NCBI GenBank assembly: GCA_018982785.1
Contig: JAHHEN010000006.1
Coordinates: 331,001 to 395,000 of the forward strand
Reading direction: 5' to 3'
Source of the DNA: Enterococcus innesii
Lineage (GTDB): Bacteria > Bacillota > Bacilli > Lactobacillales > Enterococcaceae
DNA: 64,000 nt
In this document: positions 35,857 through 45,832 of the stretch, piece after piece
Layout: the number at the start of each line of letters is the position of its first letter
How positions within the stretch are numbered: position 1 is the first letter of the stretch
Notes under the pieces: generated by a model
Database searches by the model: none
The model's input: only the letters and a program-made list of their open reading frames with translations
What the model was told of the DNA's origin: nothing
Position numbers and translations under genes: made by a program

Positions 35857-36326
35857 TATTTACTGTTACTTATTGACTGATTCAACGATCCGATGAAGAT
35901 CGTCTTTTTTTGAATGATCTCATTTTTGGTATTCAAATAAATTCCTAGCAAGTGCTCCTGACGAAAGTCTTTTAATTCTTGGATCAGCTGATGAGCGATC
36001 GCCATACTGGAGTTGATCTTGCCGTACTTTGGTTGAACAGACCGCTGGATCCGCACGCCTAATTCAACCATCGCTTTGATCTCAATGGCTTTGATTTGTC
36101 CGACGCCGCGAATTTCTTGTAATTCATCGATTGTCGCTTCTTTTAATTCATACAATTCTTCAAAACGATTCAAGACACTAGCCGCCAATTCCAGGACATT
36201 TAGGGGCCGTGAGCCAGTTCGCAACAAAATGGCCAACAGTTCTTGGTTCGAAAGGGCATCAACCCCATATTGCACTAAGCGCTCTCGTGGAAACGAGCTT
36301 TGGGGAATTACTGTTTCATTGATCAT
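35853..36326 (-). CDS. radC: RadC-family protein, 5' part, interrupted by the prophage
   Basis: 157 residues as written, of a family ~225 residues long. N-terminal HhH region (VDALSNQELLAILLRTGSR; GVGQIKAIEIKAMVELGVR) and the start of the JAB/MPN domain (LGIYLNTKNEIIQKKTIFIG) are present. After GSLNQSI the sequence switches to SNSKY and stops, where RadC normally continues with the metal-binding HxHPSG part. The rest would be past the other prophage end. The start is ATG 36326 with AAAGGAGTTTTTTT, inside a terminator stem. Product inactive as JAB protein. Confidence 0.85.
   Translation of the reverse strand: MINETVIPQSSFPRERLVQYGVDALSNQELLAILLRTGSRPLNVLELAASVLNRFEELYELKEATIDELQEIRGVGQIKAIEIKAMVELGVRIQRSVQPKYGKINSSMAIAHQLIQELKDFRQEHLLGIYLNTKNEIIQKKTIFIGSLNQSISNSKY
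35868..35895. other. Prophage-chromosome junction (att site) within radC
   Basis: The radC reading frame is normal to the - strand text ATCGGATCGTTGAATCAGTC and foreign immediately after, while the integrase stop is ~15 nt away. The core dinucleotide cannot be fixed without the other end. Serine-integrase junction, one side only in this window. Confidence 0.75.
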
Positions 36327-36333
36327 AAAAAAA

Positions 36334-36371
36334 CTCCTTTGCGTCGGTCTAATAAGAAATACGCAAAGGAG
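36334..36371 (-). terminator. Terminator hairpin whose 3' arm contains the radC ribosome-binding site
   Basis: CTCCTTTGCGT and ACGCAAAGGAG form a perfect 11-bp stem with a 16-nt loop, followed on the - strand by TTTTTTT and directly by the radC ATG. AAAGGAG of the 3' arm is the radC Shine-Dalgarno. Read-through transcripts would bury it; transcripts starting inside would free it. Confidence 0.75.
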
Positions 36372-36407
36372 GAACTATTTGATTACGATGCTTTTAAAAA
36401 ATCGCCA

Positions 36408-37082
36408 TTAGAAAGAAAAAGCCGTTTCTAGAAAATCTGGGACATCCTCTAGTGATGGTAAGACTTTCAAAACTTTTTCTTCAATGATGGTCGTCGGCGC
36501 GATCAAATCGGGAATCATAATGACTGAGATCCCTGCCCCATGAGCAGCATGGATACCATTGGCCGAATCTTCGAGGATCACCAATTCTTCTTTTGGTACC
36601 GCCAATAATGCGCGGGCTTTTTCAAAAATCTCAGGATCTGGTTTTGCCCGTGTGACATCATCAAAGCAGACGATCTCAGGAAATTCCGCCGTTAAGCCTG
36701 CTGCTTCCAGCAAGGTATCGATCACTTTGCGCTGGTTGCTAGACGCCAACACTCGGGGAATCTTTTTCTCATCAAGATAATGCAATAACTCGTGGATCCC
36801 TGGCTTCAATTCAGCCTCGCCCCGTTGGAACATTTCCAGCGTTTGCTGAAAAGCCGCTTGAATAAATTCTTCAATCATCTGATGACCAAAGGCCTCATCG
36901 AACCGTTCATGATAGGCGGCCCAAACTTCTTCATCCGAGACCCCCACATAAGCTAAATACAACTCTTTTGTATAGGGAATGCCCATTTGATCCGCCACGA
37001 TTTGAGTTGCTTGGTAGTAGAGCAGCTCCGTGTCAAAAATCAAGCCGTCCATATCGAAAATCACACCACGTAACTTAGCCAT
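36408..37082 (-). CDS. HAD-superfamily hydrolase, beta-phosphoglucomutase-like
   Basis: 224 residues. Motif I DMDGLIFDTE at residue ~10, helical cap ~20-95, motif II LASSN, motif III K in RAKPDPEIFEKA, motif IV LEDSANGIHAAHGAG. HAD subfamily IA, phosphatase or phosphomutase on small sugar phosphates; exact substrate unknown. AGGAGGAAGAA before the ATG; the start overlaps the folC stop by 8 nt, so they form one operon: valS is before folC and this gene follows it. Confidence 0.85.
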   Translation of the reverse strand: MAKLRGVIFDMDGLIFDTELLYYQATQIVADQMGIPYTKELYLAYVGVSDEEVWAAYHERFDEAFGHQMIEEFIQAAFQQTLEMFQRGEAELKPGIHELLHYLDEKKIPRVLASSNQRKVIDTLLEAAGLTAEFPEIVCFDDVTRAKPDPEIFEKARALLAVPKEELVILEDSANGIHAAHGAGISVIMIPDLIAPTTIIEEKVLKVLPSLEDVPDFLETAFSF

Positions 37083-38386
37083 TTCTTCCTCCTATTGCCA
37101 ACAACAATTCACGAACTTCTGAAACAAAATACAAGGATCCTGTCACCAGCAGCAAATCTTCATTGGTCATTTTTTCTAATAACTCTGCCAAACCAAACTG
37201 CCATAAAGAAACGGTTGAGATTCGTTTTTCATCGAGTTCCTGATAGCCGTCTGCTAAATGCAATGCTTTGGGAAAATCAAAGGTCGTTAAATAAATCTCG
37301 GCTTGGGGAATCGCCAGCAATTGCTGAAGCATCTCATTGACGTTTTTAGTTTCTAAGGCTGAGAACAGCACATGGATGCGATAGTCGCTGAACTCTTCTT
37401 TCATTGTATCTACTAAACGAGCCATGGCGTGTACGTTATGGGCACCATCGATAATCACTAGTGGCTCACTACTGATTCGTTCCATTCGGGCGGGCCAATA
37501 GGCTTTTCGCAAGCCATTGCGAATCTCTTTGGCTGAAAACGGTAGTTGTCGCAGGTCGCAATACAGGCTGTACAATTGGATCGCAACACCGGCATTTTCT
37601 GGTTGATGGCGGCCTAACATCGGCGTTTTCAAGCCTTTGATTTTGCCATGCTCATTTTCAAAATCAAACAATTCGCCCCATTCTTCATCGGGATGACGAT
37701 AGGTCACACGGTACTCTTGCCCTGCATGATAAGCGGGTGCCTGTGCTTCTGCAGCTTTCAAATCGATCACCGAAAGCGCACTTTCAACGATATTGCCAGT
37801 AACAAGGGGTGTTTGTGGCTTAATGATCCCTGCCTTATGGGCAGCGATTGCTTCAATGGTATCCCCTAAGACATCCATGTGATCCATGCCGATCGTCGTG
37901 ATCGCGGTCAAAATAGGAGAAATAACGTTGGTACTATCTAAGAGTCCCCCTAAGCCAACTTCAATAATCGCAACATCGACCTTTTTTCTTCAAAATAGCC
38001 TAATGCCATAGCGGTAATGATCTCGAACTGGGTAATGCCCGTCAACGTTTCATCGCGATCAATTTCAGCAACCAGCGGCTGGATTTTTTCCACCCAAGCG
38101 ACCAAGTCCTCATCTGATATAAATTGTCCGTTGATTTCGATTCGTTCATTGAACGCTTCAATGTGTGGGGAAGTAAAGGTCCCCACTTGCTGCCCAGCTT
38201 CTTCTAAAAGACTGCGCAAATAACTGACGGTCGATCCCTTGCCATTCGTGCCGGCGATATGGATCATGGTCACCTTTTTTCAGGATTCCCCATCCGTTTT
38301 AATAATGCTTCGACACGCATCAATCCGGGTCTTTGCCCAAATGTCAAACGCGAATGGATCCACGCTGTTGCTTCTTCGCTTGTCAT
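37075..38386 (-). CDS. folC: Folylpolyglutamate synthase (two apparent frameshifts)
   Basis: FolC adds glutamates to folates (and in some bacteria forms dihydrofolate from dihydropteroate). Three pieces: the start at 38386 (MTSEEATAWIHSRLTFGQ), the P-loop frame IHIAGTNGKGSTVSYLRSL (to ~37950), and the C-terminal frame TIGMDHMDVLGDTIEAIAAHKAGIIK...IIDGAHNVHAMARLV. The breaks are at 38275-38280 and 37982-37987, each six T/A where seven restore frame (EKKVTMIHIAG, EEKKVDVAIIEVG). The corrected protein is ~437 residues, normal for FolC. Confidence 0.88.
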
Positions 38387-38487
38387 CTCGCTCACCTCGC
38401 TCCTATTTTAACAAAAAATGAACGGCTTTCCCATTTTCTTTCCTTTAAACGAGAAAATTATTCGCCCTGTTTCTATTGATTAAGCAA

Positions 38488-38516
38488 AAACAAGCATCTT
38501 CGAGAGATGCTTGTTT
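38488..38516 (-). terminator. valS terminator
   Basis: AAACAAGCATCT and AGATGCTTGTTT form a 12-pair stem followed on the - strand by TTTTTG, 19 nt after the valS stop. folC lies beyond, so readthrough may continue or folC uses its own promoter. Confidence 0.85.
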
Positions 38517-38534
38517 GCGCGTGATGTGCTCATC

Positions 38535-41180
38535 CTATTGGATTGTGCGTAATTGTTCGATCCGTTCTTGAACGGCTTTTTGTTTTTCAAGATAATCGGC
38601 TTCTTTGCTGCGTTCTTGTGCCACGACTTCCTCAGGCGCATTGGCAACGAAGCGTTCGTTCGCCAGTTTGCCTTGTACCCGTTGAACTTCTTGAGTGAAC
38701 TTCGCTAGTTCTTTCTCCAAACGCGCGATTTCTTCTTCAATGTTGATCAACCCAGCTAGTGGCAAGTAGATCGTCGCACCTGATAGGATGGCTGACATCG
38801 CCAATTCAGGAGCTTGCAAGCTGTTAGAGATTTCTAGTTCTTCTGGATTACAGAAGCGTTCGATATAGTTTTTGTTAGCAATCAAGAATTCTTCGATCTC
38901 AGGCTCATTTGCTTGGATCAGCAAAGTAATTGGTTTCGAAAGTGGTGTATTTACTTCTGCTCGGATATTTCGAACCGAACGAATCAATTCTTTCAACACT
39001 TCCATCCCTTGCGCCGCTTTTTCATCGGTCCATTCTGGTGCCACTTGTGGATACTCAGCAACAACTAATGATTCCCCTGTATGCGGCAGTTTGCTCCAGA
39101 TTTCTTCTGTAACAAATGGCATGATTGGGTGCAACAAGCGTAAAATTTGATCAAGAACATGGACTAAGATGCTCTTATTGACTTGTTTCGCTGCTTCATT
39201 GTCACCGTATAAGGTTTCTTTCGACATTTCAATGTACCAGTCACAGAAGTCATCCCAGATAAAGTTGTATAATTGACGACCCGCTTCCCCAAATTCGAAG
39301 CGTTCAAAAAGATCAGTGACTTTTTCAATCGTTTCATTCAAGCGCGTCAAGATCCAACGATCCGCCACTGATTTTTCACCAGAAAAATCAATGTCTTCTG
39401 CAGTCATTTCACTGACATTCATCAAGACAAAACGGGAAGCATTCCAAATTTTATTGATGAAGTTCCAAGCGGCATCCATTTTTTCATAGCTAAAACGCAC
39501 GTCTTGCCCCGGTGCAGAGCCATTTGATAAGAACCAACGCAATGCATCAGCACCGTATTGTTCAATGACTTCCATCGGATCGATCCCGTTTCCAAGAGAC
39601 TTACTCATTTTGCGACCTTGTTCATCACGGATCAATCCGTGGATCAAGACATTTTCAAATGGTCGTTTGCCAGTAAATTCCAAGCTTTGGAAAATCATAC
39701 GACTTACCCAGAAGAAAATGATGTCGTAACCAGTTACTAATGTATTCGTTGGGAAGTAGCGTTGGAAATCTTCATTGTTTTCATCTGGCCATCCCATTGT
39801 TGAAAACGGCCATAAAGCAGAACTAAACCATGTATCCAATACGTCTGGATCTTGCTGCCAATTTTCGGCATCTGCTGGCGCTTCAAGACCTACATACATT
39901 TCTCCCGTTTCTTTGTGGTACCAAGCTGGGATTTGATGGCCCCACCACAACTGACGAGAGATCACCCAGTCATGGACATTTTCCATCCAACGTAAGAATG
40001 TCTGGTTGAAACGTGGCGGATAAAAGTCCACCGCTTCGTCGGTATCTTGGTTGTCGATGGCTTGTTTTGCTAATGGTTCCATTTTTACGAACCATTGTGT
40101 TGATAAACGAGGTTCGACTACTACGCCTGTCCGTTCTGAGTGACCTACGCTATGGACCATTTTTTCGATCTTGATCAGACGACCTAACGCCTCTAAGTCT
40201 TTCACGATTTGCTTGCGAGCAGCAAAACGATCCATTCCTGCATAGGTACCTGCTAAGTCATTCATTGTTCCATCATCGTTCATAACATTGACCCTTGGTA
40301 GGTCATGGCGGTTACCGACCTCAAAGTCATTCGGGTCATGGGCAGGAGTGATTTTTACGACCCCTGTTCCAAATTCTTGGTCCACGTACTCGTCAGCAAT
40401 GATTGGGATCTCTTTATTGACCAAAGGCAAAATCACTTTTTTACCGATCAATGCTTGATAGCGTTCATCTTCTGGATGAACCGCGACTGCTGTATCCCCC
40501 AACATTGTTTCTGGACGAGTCGTTGCGATCTCCACCACACCGCTGCCATCTGCTAATTCGTAAGACATGTGGTAAAAAGCACCTTCGATGTCTTTGTGGA
40601 TCACTTCAATATCAGATAATGCCGTGCGGGCTTGCGGATCCCAGTTGATAATGTACTCGCCACGATAGATCAAGCCTTTTTCATAGAGCGTCACGAAAAC
40701 TTTACGAACCGCTTCGGATAATCCATCATCTAACGTAAAGCGTTCACGGCTATAGTCTAGAGATAAGCCTAGTTTCGCCCATTGTTCCCGAATGTGACCG
40801 GCATATTCTTCTTTCCAATCCCATACTTGTTCAACAAATTTTTCCCGACCAAGGTCATAGCGAGAAATTCCTTGTTCCCGCAGCTTTTCTTCTACTTTGG
40901 CTTGGGTAGCGATCCCTGCATGGTCCATTCCTGGTAACCATAAGGTATCATACCCTTGCATCCGTTTTTGACGAATGATGATGTCTTGTAACGTGGTATC
41001 CCAGGCATGACCTAAGTGCAATTTTCCTGTTACGTTTGGTGGTGGAATCACGATAGAATACGGTTTTGCTTCTTTGTTGCCGCTTGGTTTAAAACGGTCA
41101 TGTTCTAACCAATCTTGGTAACGCCCCGCTTCTACTTCTTGGGGATTGTACTTGGTGGATAGATTCTCAGTTTCTGTCAT
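38535..41180 (-). CDS. valS: Valyl-tRNA synthetase
   Basis: 881 residues, cytoplasmic class Ia synthetase charging tRNA-Val. [14 protein letters not shown] (HIGH motif) near 50, editing (CP1) domain with [19 protein letters not shown] (~225), [12 protein letters not shown] (KMSKS) near 540, anticodon-binding domain, and C-terminal coiled coil ([16 protein letters not shown]). ATG at 41180 with AGGAGG. Controlled by a T-box leader upstream. Full length. Confidence 0.96.
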   Translation of the reverse strand: MTETENLSTKYNPQEVEAGRYQDWLEHDRFKPSGNKEAKPYSIVIPPPNVTGKLHLGHAWDTTLQDIIIRQKRMQGYDTLWLPGMDHAGIATQAKVEEKLREQGISRYDLGREKFVEQVWDWKEEYAGHIREQWAKLGLSLDYSRERFTLDDGLSEAVRKVFVTLYEKGLIYRGEYIINWDPQARTALSDIEVIHKDIEGAFYHMSYELADGSGVVEIATTRPETMLGDTAVAVHPEDERYQALIGKKVILPLVNKEIPIIADEYVDQEFGTGVVKITPAHDPNDFEVGNRHDLPRVNVMNDDGTMNDLAGTYAGMDRFAARKQIVKDLEALGRLIKIEKMVHSVGHSERTGVVVEPRLSTQWFVKMEPLAKQAIDNQDTDEAVDFYPPRFNQTFLRWMENVHDWVISRQLWWGHQIPAWYHKETGEMYVGLEAPADAENWQQDPDVLDTWFSSALWPFSTMGWPDENNEDFQRYFPTNTLVTGYDIIFFWVSRMIFQSLEFTGKRPFENVLIHGLIRDEQGRKMSKSLGNGIDPMEVIEQYGADALRWFLSNGSAPGQDVRFSYEKMDAAWNFINKIWNASRFVLMNVSEMTAEDIDFSGEKSVADRWILTRLNETIEKVTDLFERFEFGEAGRQLYNFIWDDFCDWYIEMSKETLYGDNEAAKQVNKSILVHVLDQILRLLHPIMPFVTEEIWSKLPHTGESLVVAEYPQVAPEWTDEKAAQGMEVLKELIRSVRNIRAEVNTPLSKPITLLIQANEPEIEEFLIANKNYIERFCNPEELEISNSLQAPELAMSAILSGATIYLPLAGLINIEEEIARLEKELAKFTQEVQRVQGKLANERFVANAPEEVVAQERSKEADYLEKQKAVQERIEQLRTIQ

Positions 41181-41390
41181 AGTTGGTCCTCCTAAAGTTA
41201 CGCTTTTTTAGACGTAATGGTTGGTGTGGATTTTTGGTGCCTGTTACTGGGTAAAGCGTGACAATGTTTGAATCGTTCAGGATGAGTGCGGTGGTAATTA
41301 TCAGCAGTTTATTGTTGGTAAAAAAATTGCTTACAGAGGTCAAGGCACACTTCCGTGATCCTCTATTGTGTCTTAGGGCTTTGGGCAACC

Positions 41391-41567
41391 GATCTGACTC
41401 GCTTCGTGAACCAATTTTGATGACTTCTTGTACTGTTCATCATCTATTCTGTCTTGCTTCGCAAGCCAATCGCAGTGATTCCTAGTATGGTTACTACGCT
41501 CCCTTTGGTCGCCTAGTACTGTTCATCATCTGCTCTGTCCCACTTTGTGGGCCACTCGCAGTGATTC
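41391..41567. repeat. Repeats with exchangeable hairpins in the valS leader
   Basis: Two 51-nt copies (41431-41481, 41517-41567) share TACTGTTCATCATCT at one end and CGCAGTGATTC at the other. The inner stem differs completely: CTTGCTTCGCAAG versus CCCACTTTGTGGG, both perfect 5-bp stems with 3-nt loops. A degenerate third copy (TCTGACTCGCTTCGTGAACC) is at ~41391-41412. The spacer between copies is unique. They fill ~180 nt of the 400-nt stretch between the T-box terminator and valS, so valS has an unusually long post-T-box leader. Confidence 0.7.
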
Positions 41568-41576
41568 ACAGCAAAA

Positions 41577-41857
41577 AGCGCCCTAATGCCGAGGCATTAG
41601 GGCGCTGATACGCGGTACCACCTAAATTGCAGATTGCTCTGCCACTTTGACGTGAGGTAACGTTCACGACGCGCTTGATCTTACTGTGCGGCTTTGTCTG
41701 CAAGAAACAAACCGTGGTTCGGATCAAAGACCTTCAAGCTACCTTTTCAGTGTCTGGGGAAGTCTTGCACCGACCGACTTCTCTCTGACCGCCAGGGTCA
41801 CTGATACTCCTCTTGAACATTGTCTTGCTATCATAGATTCTTGTTTCATCTTGCTAC
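41577..41857 (-). ncRNA. T-box riboswitch of valS
   Basis: - strand RNA. The T-box element GGTGGTACCGCG is at 41611-41622. The competing terminator AGCGCCCTAATGCC/GGCATTAGGGCGCT at 41577-41606 has a T tract after it. Upstream lies the long Stem I region with AGAGAAGTCGGTCGGTGC-type pairs and GAAGGTCTTTGATCC, where GTC (Val codon) can be the specifier. Uncharged tRNA-Val lets transcription continue into valS. Exact 5' boundary follows the promoter. Confidence 0.85.
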
Positions 41858-41886
41858 ATTCTACAATGAACTTTTTTGAAAGTCAA
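41858..41886 (-). promoter_or_regulatory. valS/T-box promoter
   Basis: - strand: -35 TTGACT (41881-41886), 17-bp spacer, -10 TAGAAT (41858-41863), directly before the T-box Stem I. It lies just behind the tpx stop. Confidence 0.75.
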
Positions 41887-42378
41887 TCAGAGGTTTGCTT
41901 TTGCCGCATCAATGGCTGCTTGATAATCCGGTTCGTGGGAGATTTCAGGAACGATCTCAACGTGTTGAATCACGCCTTCACGGTCCAAAACGAAAATTGC
42001 TCGGGCAAAATGACCGAAGTCTGGGATCATGATTTGATAGGCCTCACCGAAGGTATTCGCCGGATCATGAAGCATGATCATGTCGACGCCTTCTTGGCCG
42101 CACCATTGTGCTTGTTCTTCTTTTGTATTGTTAGAGATCGTTACAAAATTTATATCATCCAATTGACTTGCTTCTTGGTTGAAACGCTTGGTCTGCAACG
42201 CACAAACGCGTGTCACGATATCGGGAACAACACTGATGATCGTTGGTTTTCCTAAAAAATCAGTCAGTGTGTATTCCTTGTCCTCTAAACTTTTCAAGCG
42301 AAAATCAGCTGCTTTATCCCCTACTTTTGGTTGGTTGCCGGGCATCTCATAAACCGTTTCTTTGCGTGTAACTTGCAT
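41887..42378 (-). CDS. tpx: Thiol peroxidase
   Basis: 163 residues. Thioredoxin-dependent peroxidase (AhpC/TSA superfamily, Tpx subgroup): DFLGKPTIISVVPDIVTRVC gives the peroxidatic Cys near residue 60, with the Arg/Thr environment slightly altered (VTRVC rather than TGVC); QAQWCGQEGVDM gives the resolving Cys near 95. Reduces H2O2 and organic hydroperoxides. AGGAGAGATGTT before ATG. Confidence 0.93.
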   Translation of the reverse strand: MQVTRKETVYEMPGNQPKVGDKAADFRLKSLEDKEYTLTDFLGKPTIISVVPDIVTRVCALQTKRFNQEASQLDDINFVTISNNTKEEQAQWCGQEGVDMIMLHDPANTFGEAYQIMIPDFGHFARAIFVLDREGVIQHVEIVPEISHEPDYQAAIDAAKANL

Positions 42379-42443
42379 AACATCTCTCCTATAGTATTTT
42401 CTCCCAGTATAAGAAAGATTGTCAAAAAACGAAAAGGATTTGC

Positions 42444-43097
42444 TCAGACTTTCGATTTTTGCGAGTAGGTCGTATCAAAAAAGATCAAGGTTTGCAATTC
42501 TGTCGTCAAATCAATGTATTGAATATTGACATCTTTTGGCACGATGACGGGATCAGGGGCAAAATTCAGGATTGCTGTGATCCCAGCATCCACGATCGCA
42601 TCGATCGCCATTTGTGAATAGCGACTAGGAACAGTCGAAATCGCTACGGTGATCCCTTTTTCTGCTACGACTTCCGCCAATTGATCCATTCCATAGACAT
42701 AACGTCCACTAATGGTCTGGCCAATCATTTCTGGATCATTGTCAAAAACCGCGATGACGGAAAGATTTTCATTTCTGCGAAAATTGTTATTAGCTAACGC
42801 TTTTCCTAAATTTCCATAACCAATCAAGGCGATTTTTTTCTCTTCATTGGTTTCTAAAATATAGCTCAATACCTCGATCAAATAAGGAACATCATAGCCA
42901 TAGCCACTTCTACCCAATTCTCCTAGATGAGAAAAATCCCGGCGGATCGTGGCTGAAGGAACTTGCGTGATTTCTGCAAATTCTTTTGATTTGATTCGCT
43001 GAATACCTGAGGCATCCAGTAATTTTAAGTGTCGTAAATAAGCTGGCAAACGTTTTGCCGTTGCTTTCGGAAGTTTTTTATCTCTTAATGCTTCCAT
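42444..43097 (-). CDS. rex: Redox-sensing repressor Rex
   Basis: 217 residues from ATG 43097 (GGAGGGTGGACAGG); ten codons further upstream are also open. N-terminal winged helix: LDASGIQRIKSKEFAEITQV, SATIRRDFSHLGELG. C-terminal Rossmann fold: IALIGYGNLGKALANN (NADH-binding GxGxxG), VFDNDPEMIG. When NADH/NAD is high it leaves DNA, derepressing fermentative and redox genes. A Rex-like site overlaps its own promoter. Confidence 0.94.
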   Translation of the reverse strand: MEALRDKKLPKATAKRLPAYLRHLKLLDASGIQRIKSKEFAEITQVPSATIRRDFSHLGELGRSGYGYDVPYLIEVLSYILETNEEKKIALIGYGNLGKALANNNFRRNENLSVIAVFDNDPEMIGQTISGRYVYGMDQLAEVVAEKGITVAISTVPSRYSQMAIDAIVDAGITAILNFAPDPVIVPKDVNIQYIDLTTELQTLIFFDTTYSQKSKV

Positions 43098-43111
43098 CCT
43101 GTCCACCCTCC

Positions 43112-43162
43112 TTGTTAAATGATTCACATATTGAGTGTAGCATGTTCCATTTTCAATAGCAA
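43112..43162 (-). promoter_or_regulatory. rex promoter with Rex-like operator
   Basis: - strand -35 TTGCTA (43157-43162), 17-bp spacer, -10 TACACT (43134-43139). ATGTGAATCATTTAACAA at 43112-43129 fits the Rex consensus TTGTGAAWWWWTTCACAA at about 15 of 18 positions and lies between the -10 and the ribosome site, suggesting negative autoregulation. Confidence 0.55.
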
Positions 43163-43197
43163 GAAAATATTCACAAACTCTCTCACACGATGAAAAA

Positions 43198-43229
43198 CGA
43201 CCACAAATGTTCCATAACAGTTGTGGTCG
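43198..43229 (-). terminator. thiI terminator
   Basis: CGACCACAA and TTGTGGTCG pair with a 14-nt loop, followed on the - strand by TTTTTC, 22 nt after the thiI stop. Confidence 0.8.
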
Positions 43230-43250
43230 TAGTTTAAAAAAGAGAGTTTA

Positions 43251-44459
43251 TTATAAGAATTCAGCGAATTCAGTTGCTGCTTTTTCTTGATTTGCCGTGA
43301 TTACTTCCAGTTTCAACCCAGCCATCGCCCGTTCCATCATCCCTTCGATATCGAGACGCTCTTCATATTGATGTACTTTATCCAGTCTTGGGCGCGTCTT
43401 TGGTTGAGGAGGCGCAAAGATTGTGCAGCAATCCTCAAAGGGCTGAACCGACAATTCAAAGGTATCAATGGCTTCAGCAACTTCAATGATCTCCAATTTG
43501 TCCATCGTTGCCACTGGGCGCACGATCGGCGTATTGGTTACTTCATTGATGGCGACCATGCTATGCAAAGTTTGTGAAGCCACTTGTCCTAATGATTCAC
43601 CATTTAAGATGATCAAGCCATGACGAGCTTCCCGAATCGCATCCGTCAAACGCAGCATCATCCGACGGGTGATGGTCATCCAATAGCCTTGTGGCACACG
43701 ATTTTTGATTTCTTCTTGGATTTCTGTAAACGGAACTTCGATAAACTGGATGCTTCCCACATAAGGCGCAAGCTTCTTCGTTAAATCTTTGGCTTTTTGC
43801 AACGCTTGTTCACTCGTATAAGGAGGACTTGCAAAATGGACCGCTTCGATCTCAACGCCGCGTTTCATGGCAAAGTAGCCTGCGACTGGCGAATCAATAC
43901 CGCCAGAAAGCATCAACATTCCCTTTCCACTGGTGCCCACTGGCAGCCCAGCGGCTCCTTGGATCGTTTCATAGGACAAATAAGCGCCATCGATCCGTAT
44001 TTCTACACGCAAATTGATGTCTGGTTTTTTCATTTGGACTTTGATATCAGGAAAACGGTCGATCACCGCATTACCTAAGGTCAAATTCAACTGGTTGCTA
44101 TCTTGCACAAACGAATGATCACTGCGCTTGGCTGTGATTTTGAAGGTCTCAACACCCGTATAGATCTCTGCCATGACGTCTTGAACGGCTTTCTTTAATA
44201 CTTCGATATCTTTTTCGACCCGAATGCTGGGGGAAAAGTTTTGAATCCCAAAGACTTTTTGCAGCTTAGGAATGATCTCTTGGCTGTTTTCACCGTTCAA
44301 TAGCAAGTGCATGCGATCTCGCTCGGCATGAACTTTGACATGGGGATAATCTGCTAAGGTACGTTTGACGTTTGAAGCTAATTGCATAATAAAACTACGA
44401 CGATTTTTGCCCTTTGTTGACAGTTCGCCATAACGAACCATGATTTCTGAATAATTCAC
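43251..44459 (-). CDS. thiI: tRNA 4-thiouridine synthase
   Basis: 402 residues from GTG 44459 (AAAGGAG, 6 nt spacing); the frame also reads open into the upstream gene. Ferredoxin-like/THUMP domain ~60-165 (PALPS region), then PP-loop [20 protein letters not shown] with SGGIDS (~185) binding ATP, then active-site Cys context ([10 protein letters not shown]). Uses sulfur delivered by the IscS-like protein upstream to make s4U8. The sole rhodanese-type Cys domain of E. coli ThiI is absent, as in Gram-positives. Confidence 0.93.
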   Translation of the reverse strand: MNYSEIMVRYGELSTKGKNRRSFIMQLASNVKRTLADYPHVKVHAERDRMHLLLNGENSQEIIPKLQKVFGIQNFSPSIRVEKDIEVLKKAVQDVMAEIYTGVETFKITAKRSDHSFVQDSNQLNLTLGNAVIDRFPDIKVQMKKPDINLRVEIRIDGAYLSYETIQGAAGLPVGTSGKGMLMLSGGIDSPVAGYFAMKRGVEIEAVHFASPPYTSEQALQKAKDLTKKLAPYVGSIQFIEVPFTEIQEEIKNRVPQGYWMTITRRMMLRLTDAIREARHGLIILNGESLGQVASQTLHSMVAINEVTNTPIVRPVATMDKLEIIEVAEAIDTFELSVQPFEDCCTIFAPPQPKTRPRLDKVHQYEERLDIEGMMERAMAGLKLEVITANQEKAATEFAEFL

Positions 44460-44487
44460 GAGAAAACTCCTTTGATTTGGATTGATT

Positions 44488-45646
44488 TTATAGTGGTCTG
44501 TCGTGCTTAATTGATTTTCGAAAATTTTGTACAACTGGTGGAAGACGATCAGAAACTGTTCGACTTCAGCCATCGTATTACTCTCATCTAAACTGATACG
44601 AACAGCCGATGTCGCTAACTGTTCTGGAACGTGCATCGCATGAAGCGTACTACTGGCCATCTTTTTACGGGAGGAACAAGCACTTGTCGTCGAAAGATAG
44701 ATCTGCTTTTCTTCAAAGGCATGGACTAAGACTTCTCCTCTGATCCCTTTTAATGAAAAACAAAGTATATGTGGCGCAAACCCTTCAGTGCCAGAAAAAA
44801 GCGTGACTTTCTTGTACCCAGCCAGTGCTTCTTGCAAATAGCCTTTTAATAATTGAACATGGTTCGGCTTTTCAGCCTTTTGCTCGGTCGCTAAACGCAG
44901 GGCTTTTGCCATAGCAACGATCCCTGGTACATTTTCGGTACCGCTGCGTTGATTTTGCTCTTGCCCACCGCCGGTCATCAATGGCGCCAACTTACGGCCT
45001 TGTTTCCAATAGATAAAGCCGGCGCCACGAGGTCCGTGAAATTTATGTGCAGAGAACACGGCAAAATCGACTCGCTCATTGAACCATTGCTCTTGTGGCA
45101 CCTTTGTGATGGCTTGGACGGCATCTACATGGAAATGGATCGTTGGGTAGTCCGCTAACACGGTTGCGATCTCATGGATCGGTTGGATCGATCCTACCTC
45201 ATTATTGACCGCCATCACCGAAACCAAAATCGTTTCTTTGCGAATCAACTTTGCTAATTCTGACACGTTGACAAAGCCTTGGGCATCGACAGGCACAACA
45301 CTGACTTCAAACCCTAACTCGGCTAATTGAGCCGCTGTTTCACTGACGGCAGGGTGTTCAATACTGGAAATAATCAGGTGATTTCCATAGGCTTTTTCGC
45401 TATAGCAGTCCCTTTGATGACCCAGTTGTCTCCTTCAGTTCCCCCACTGGTAAATGCGATCTCTTTGGAAGAAACGTTTAACAGATCGGCGATCTGCTGA
45501 CGTGATTGCTGCAGCAGGCGATTGGCTTGATTTCCTAAATCATGCAGGCTTGAGGGATTGCCGATGATTCGCTGACTGACTTGGACATATGTATTTAAAG
45601 CTTGTGGATAAATAGCGGTTGTTGCACTGTTGTCAAAATAGATCAA
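44488..45646 (-). CDS. nifS: IscS/NifS-like cysteine desulfurase (apparent frameshift at 45,393)
   Basis: PLP enzyme giving persulfide sulfur to ThiI. TTG start chosen at 45646 ([17 protein letters not shown]). First frame has [20 protein letters not shown] and [13 protein letters not shown]; the second has [28 protein letters not shown] (PLP Lys, ~200) and LSTTSACSS (catalytic Cys region). They join by one more T at 45393-45397. As written, no stop separates this gene from thiI; an extra A near 44521-44528 gives a stop at 44488 after ...NFRKS. Both are likely assembly errors. Confidence 0.88.
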
Positions 45647-45798
45647 TGATAGGACCCTTTCTCTAAAAAAATTCTTTCCCATTATAACTGCTCTTGGGCT
45701 GAGTTTCAAGGTGACTCGCTGGCTTTGCCCTTATTTAAAGGAAACTTTTCCTTCCTTCGTAAGCGGTACTCATGCAACGAGCCATTCTTTCCATGAAA

Positions 45799-45828
45799 AA
45801 AGCCAGTCAGTTTTTCACTGCTGGCTTT
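45799..45828 (-). terminator. ezrA terminator
   Basis: AAAGCCAG and CTGGCTTT with a small inner CAGT/ACTG continuation, T tract on the - strand. Confidence 0.75.
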
Positions 45829-45832
45829 CGTA

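Noticed and set aside
37075..38386. folC as a pseudogene.
   Set aside because: Both breaks are single-base losses in six-base runs with full-length conserved protein otherwise; treated as sequence error.
41167..41388. Short - strand frame between T-box and valS that could be a leader peptide.
   Set aside because: No good ribosome site, odd composition, and the sequence lies in repeat/leader RNA.
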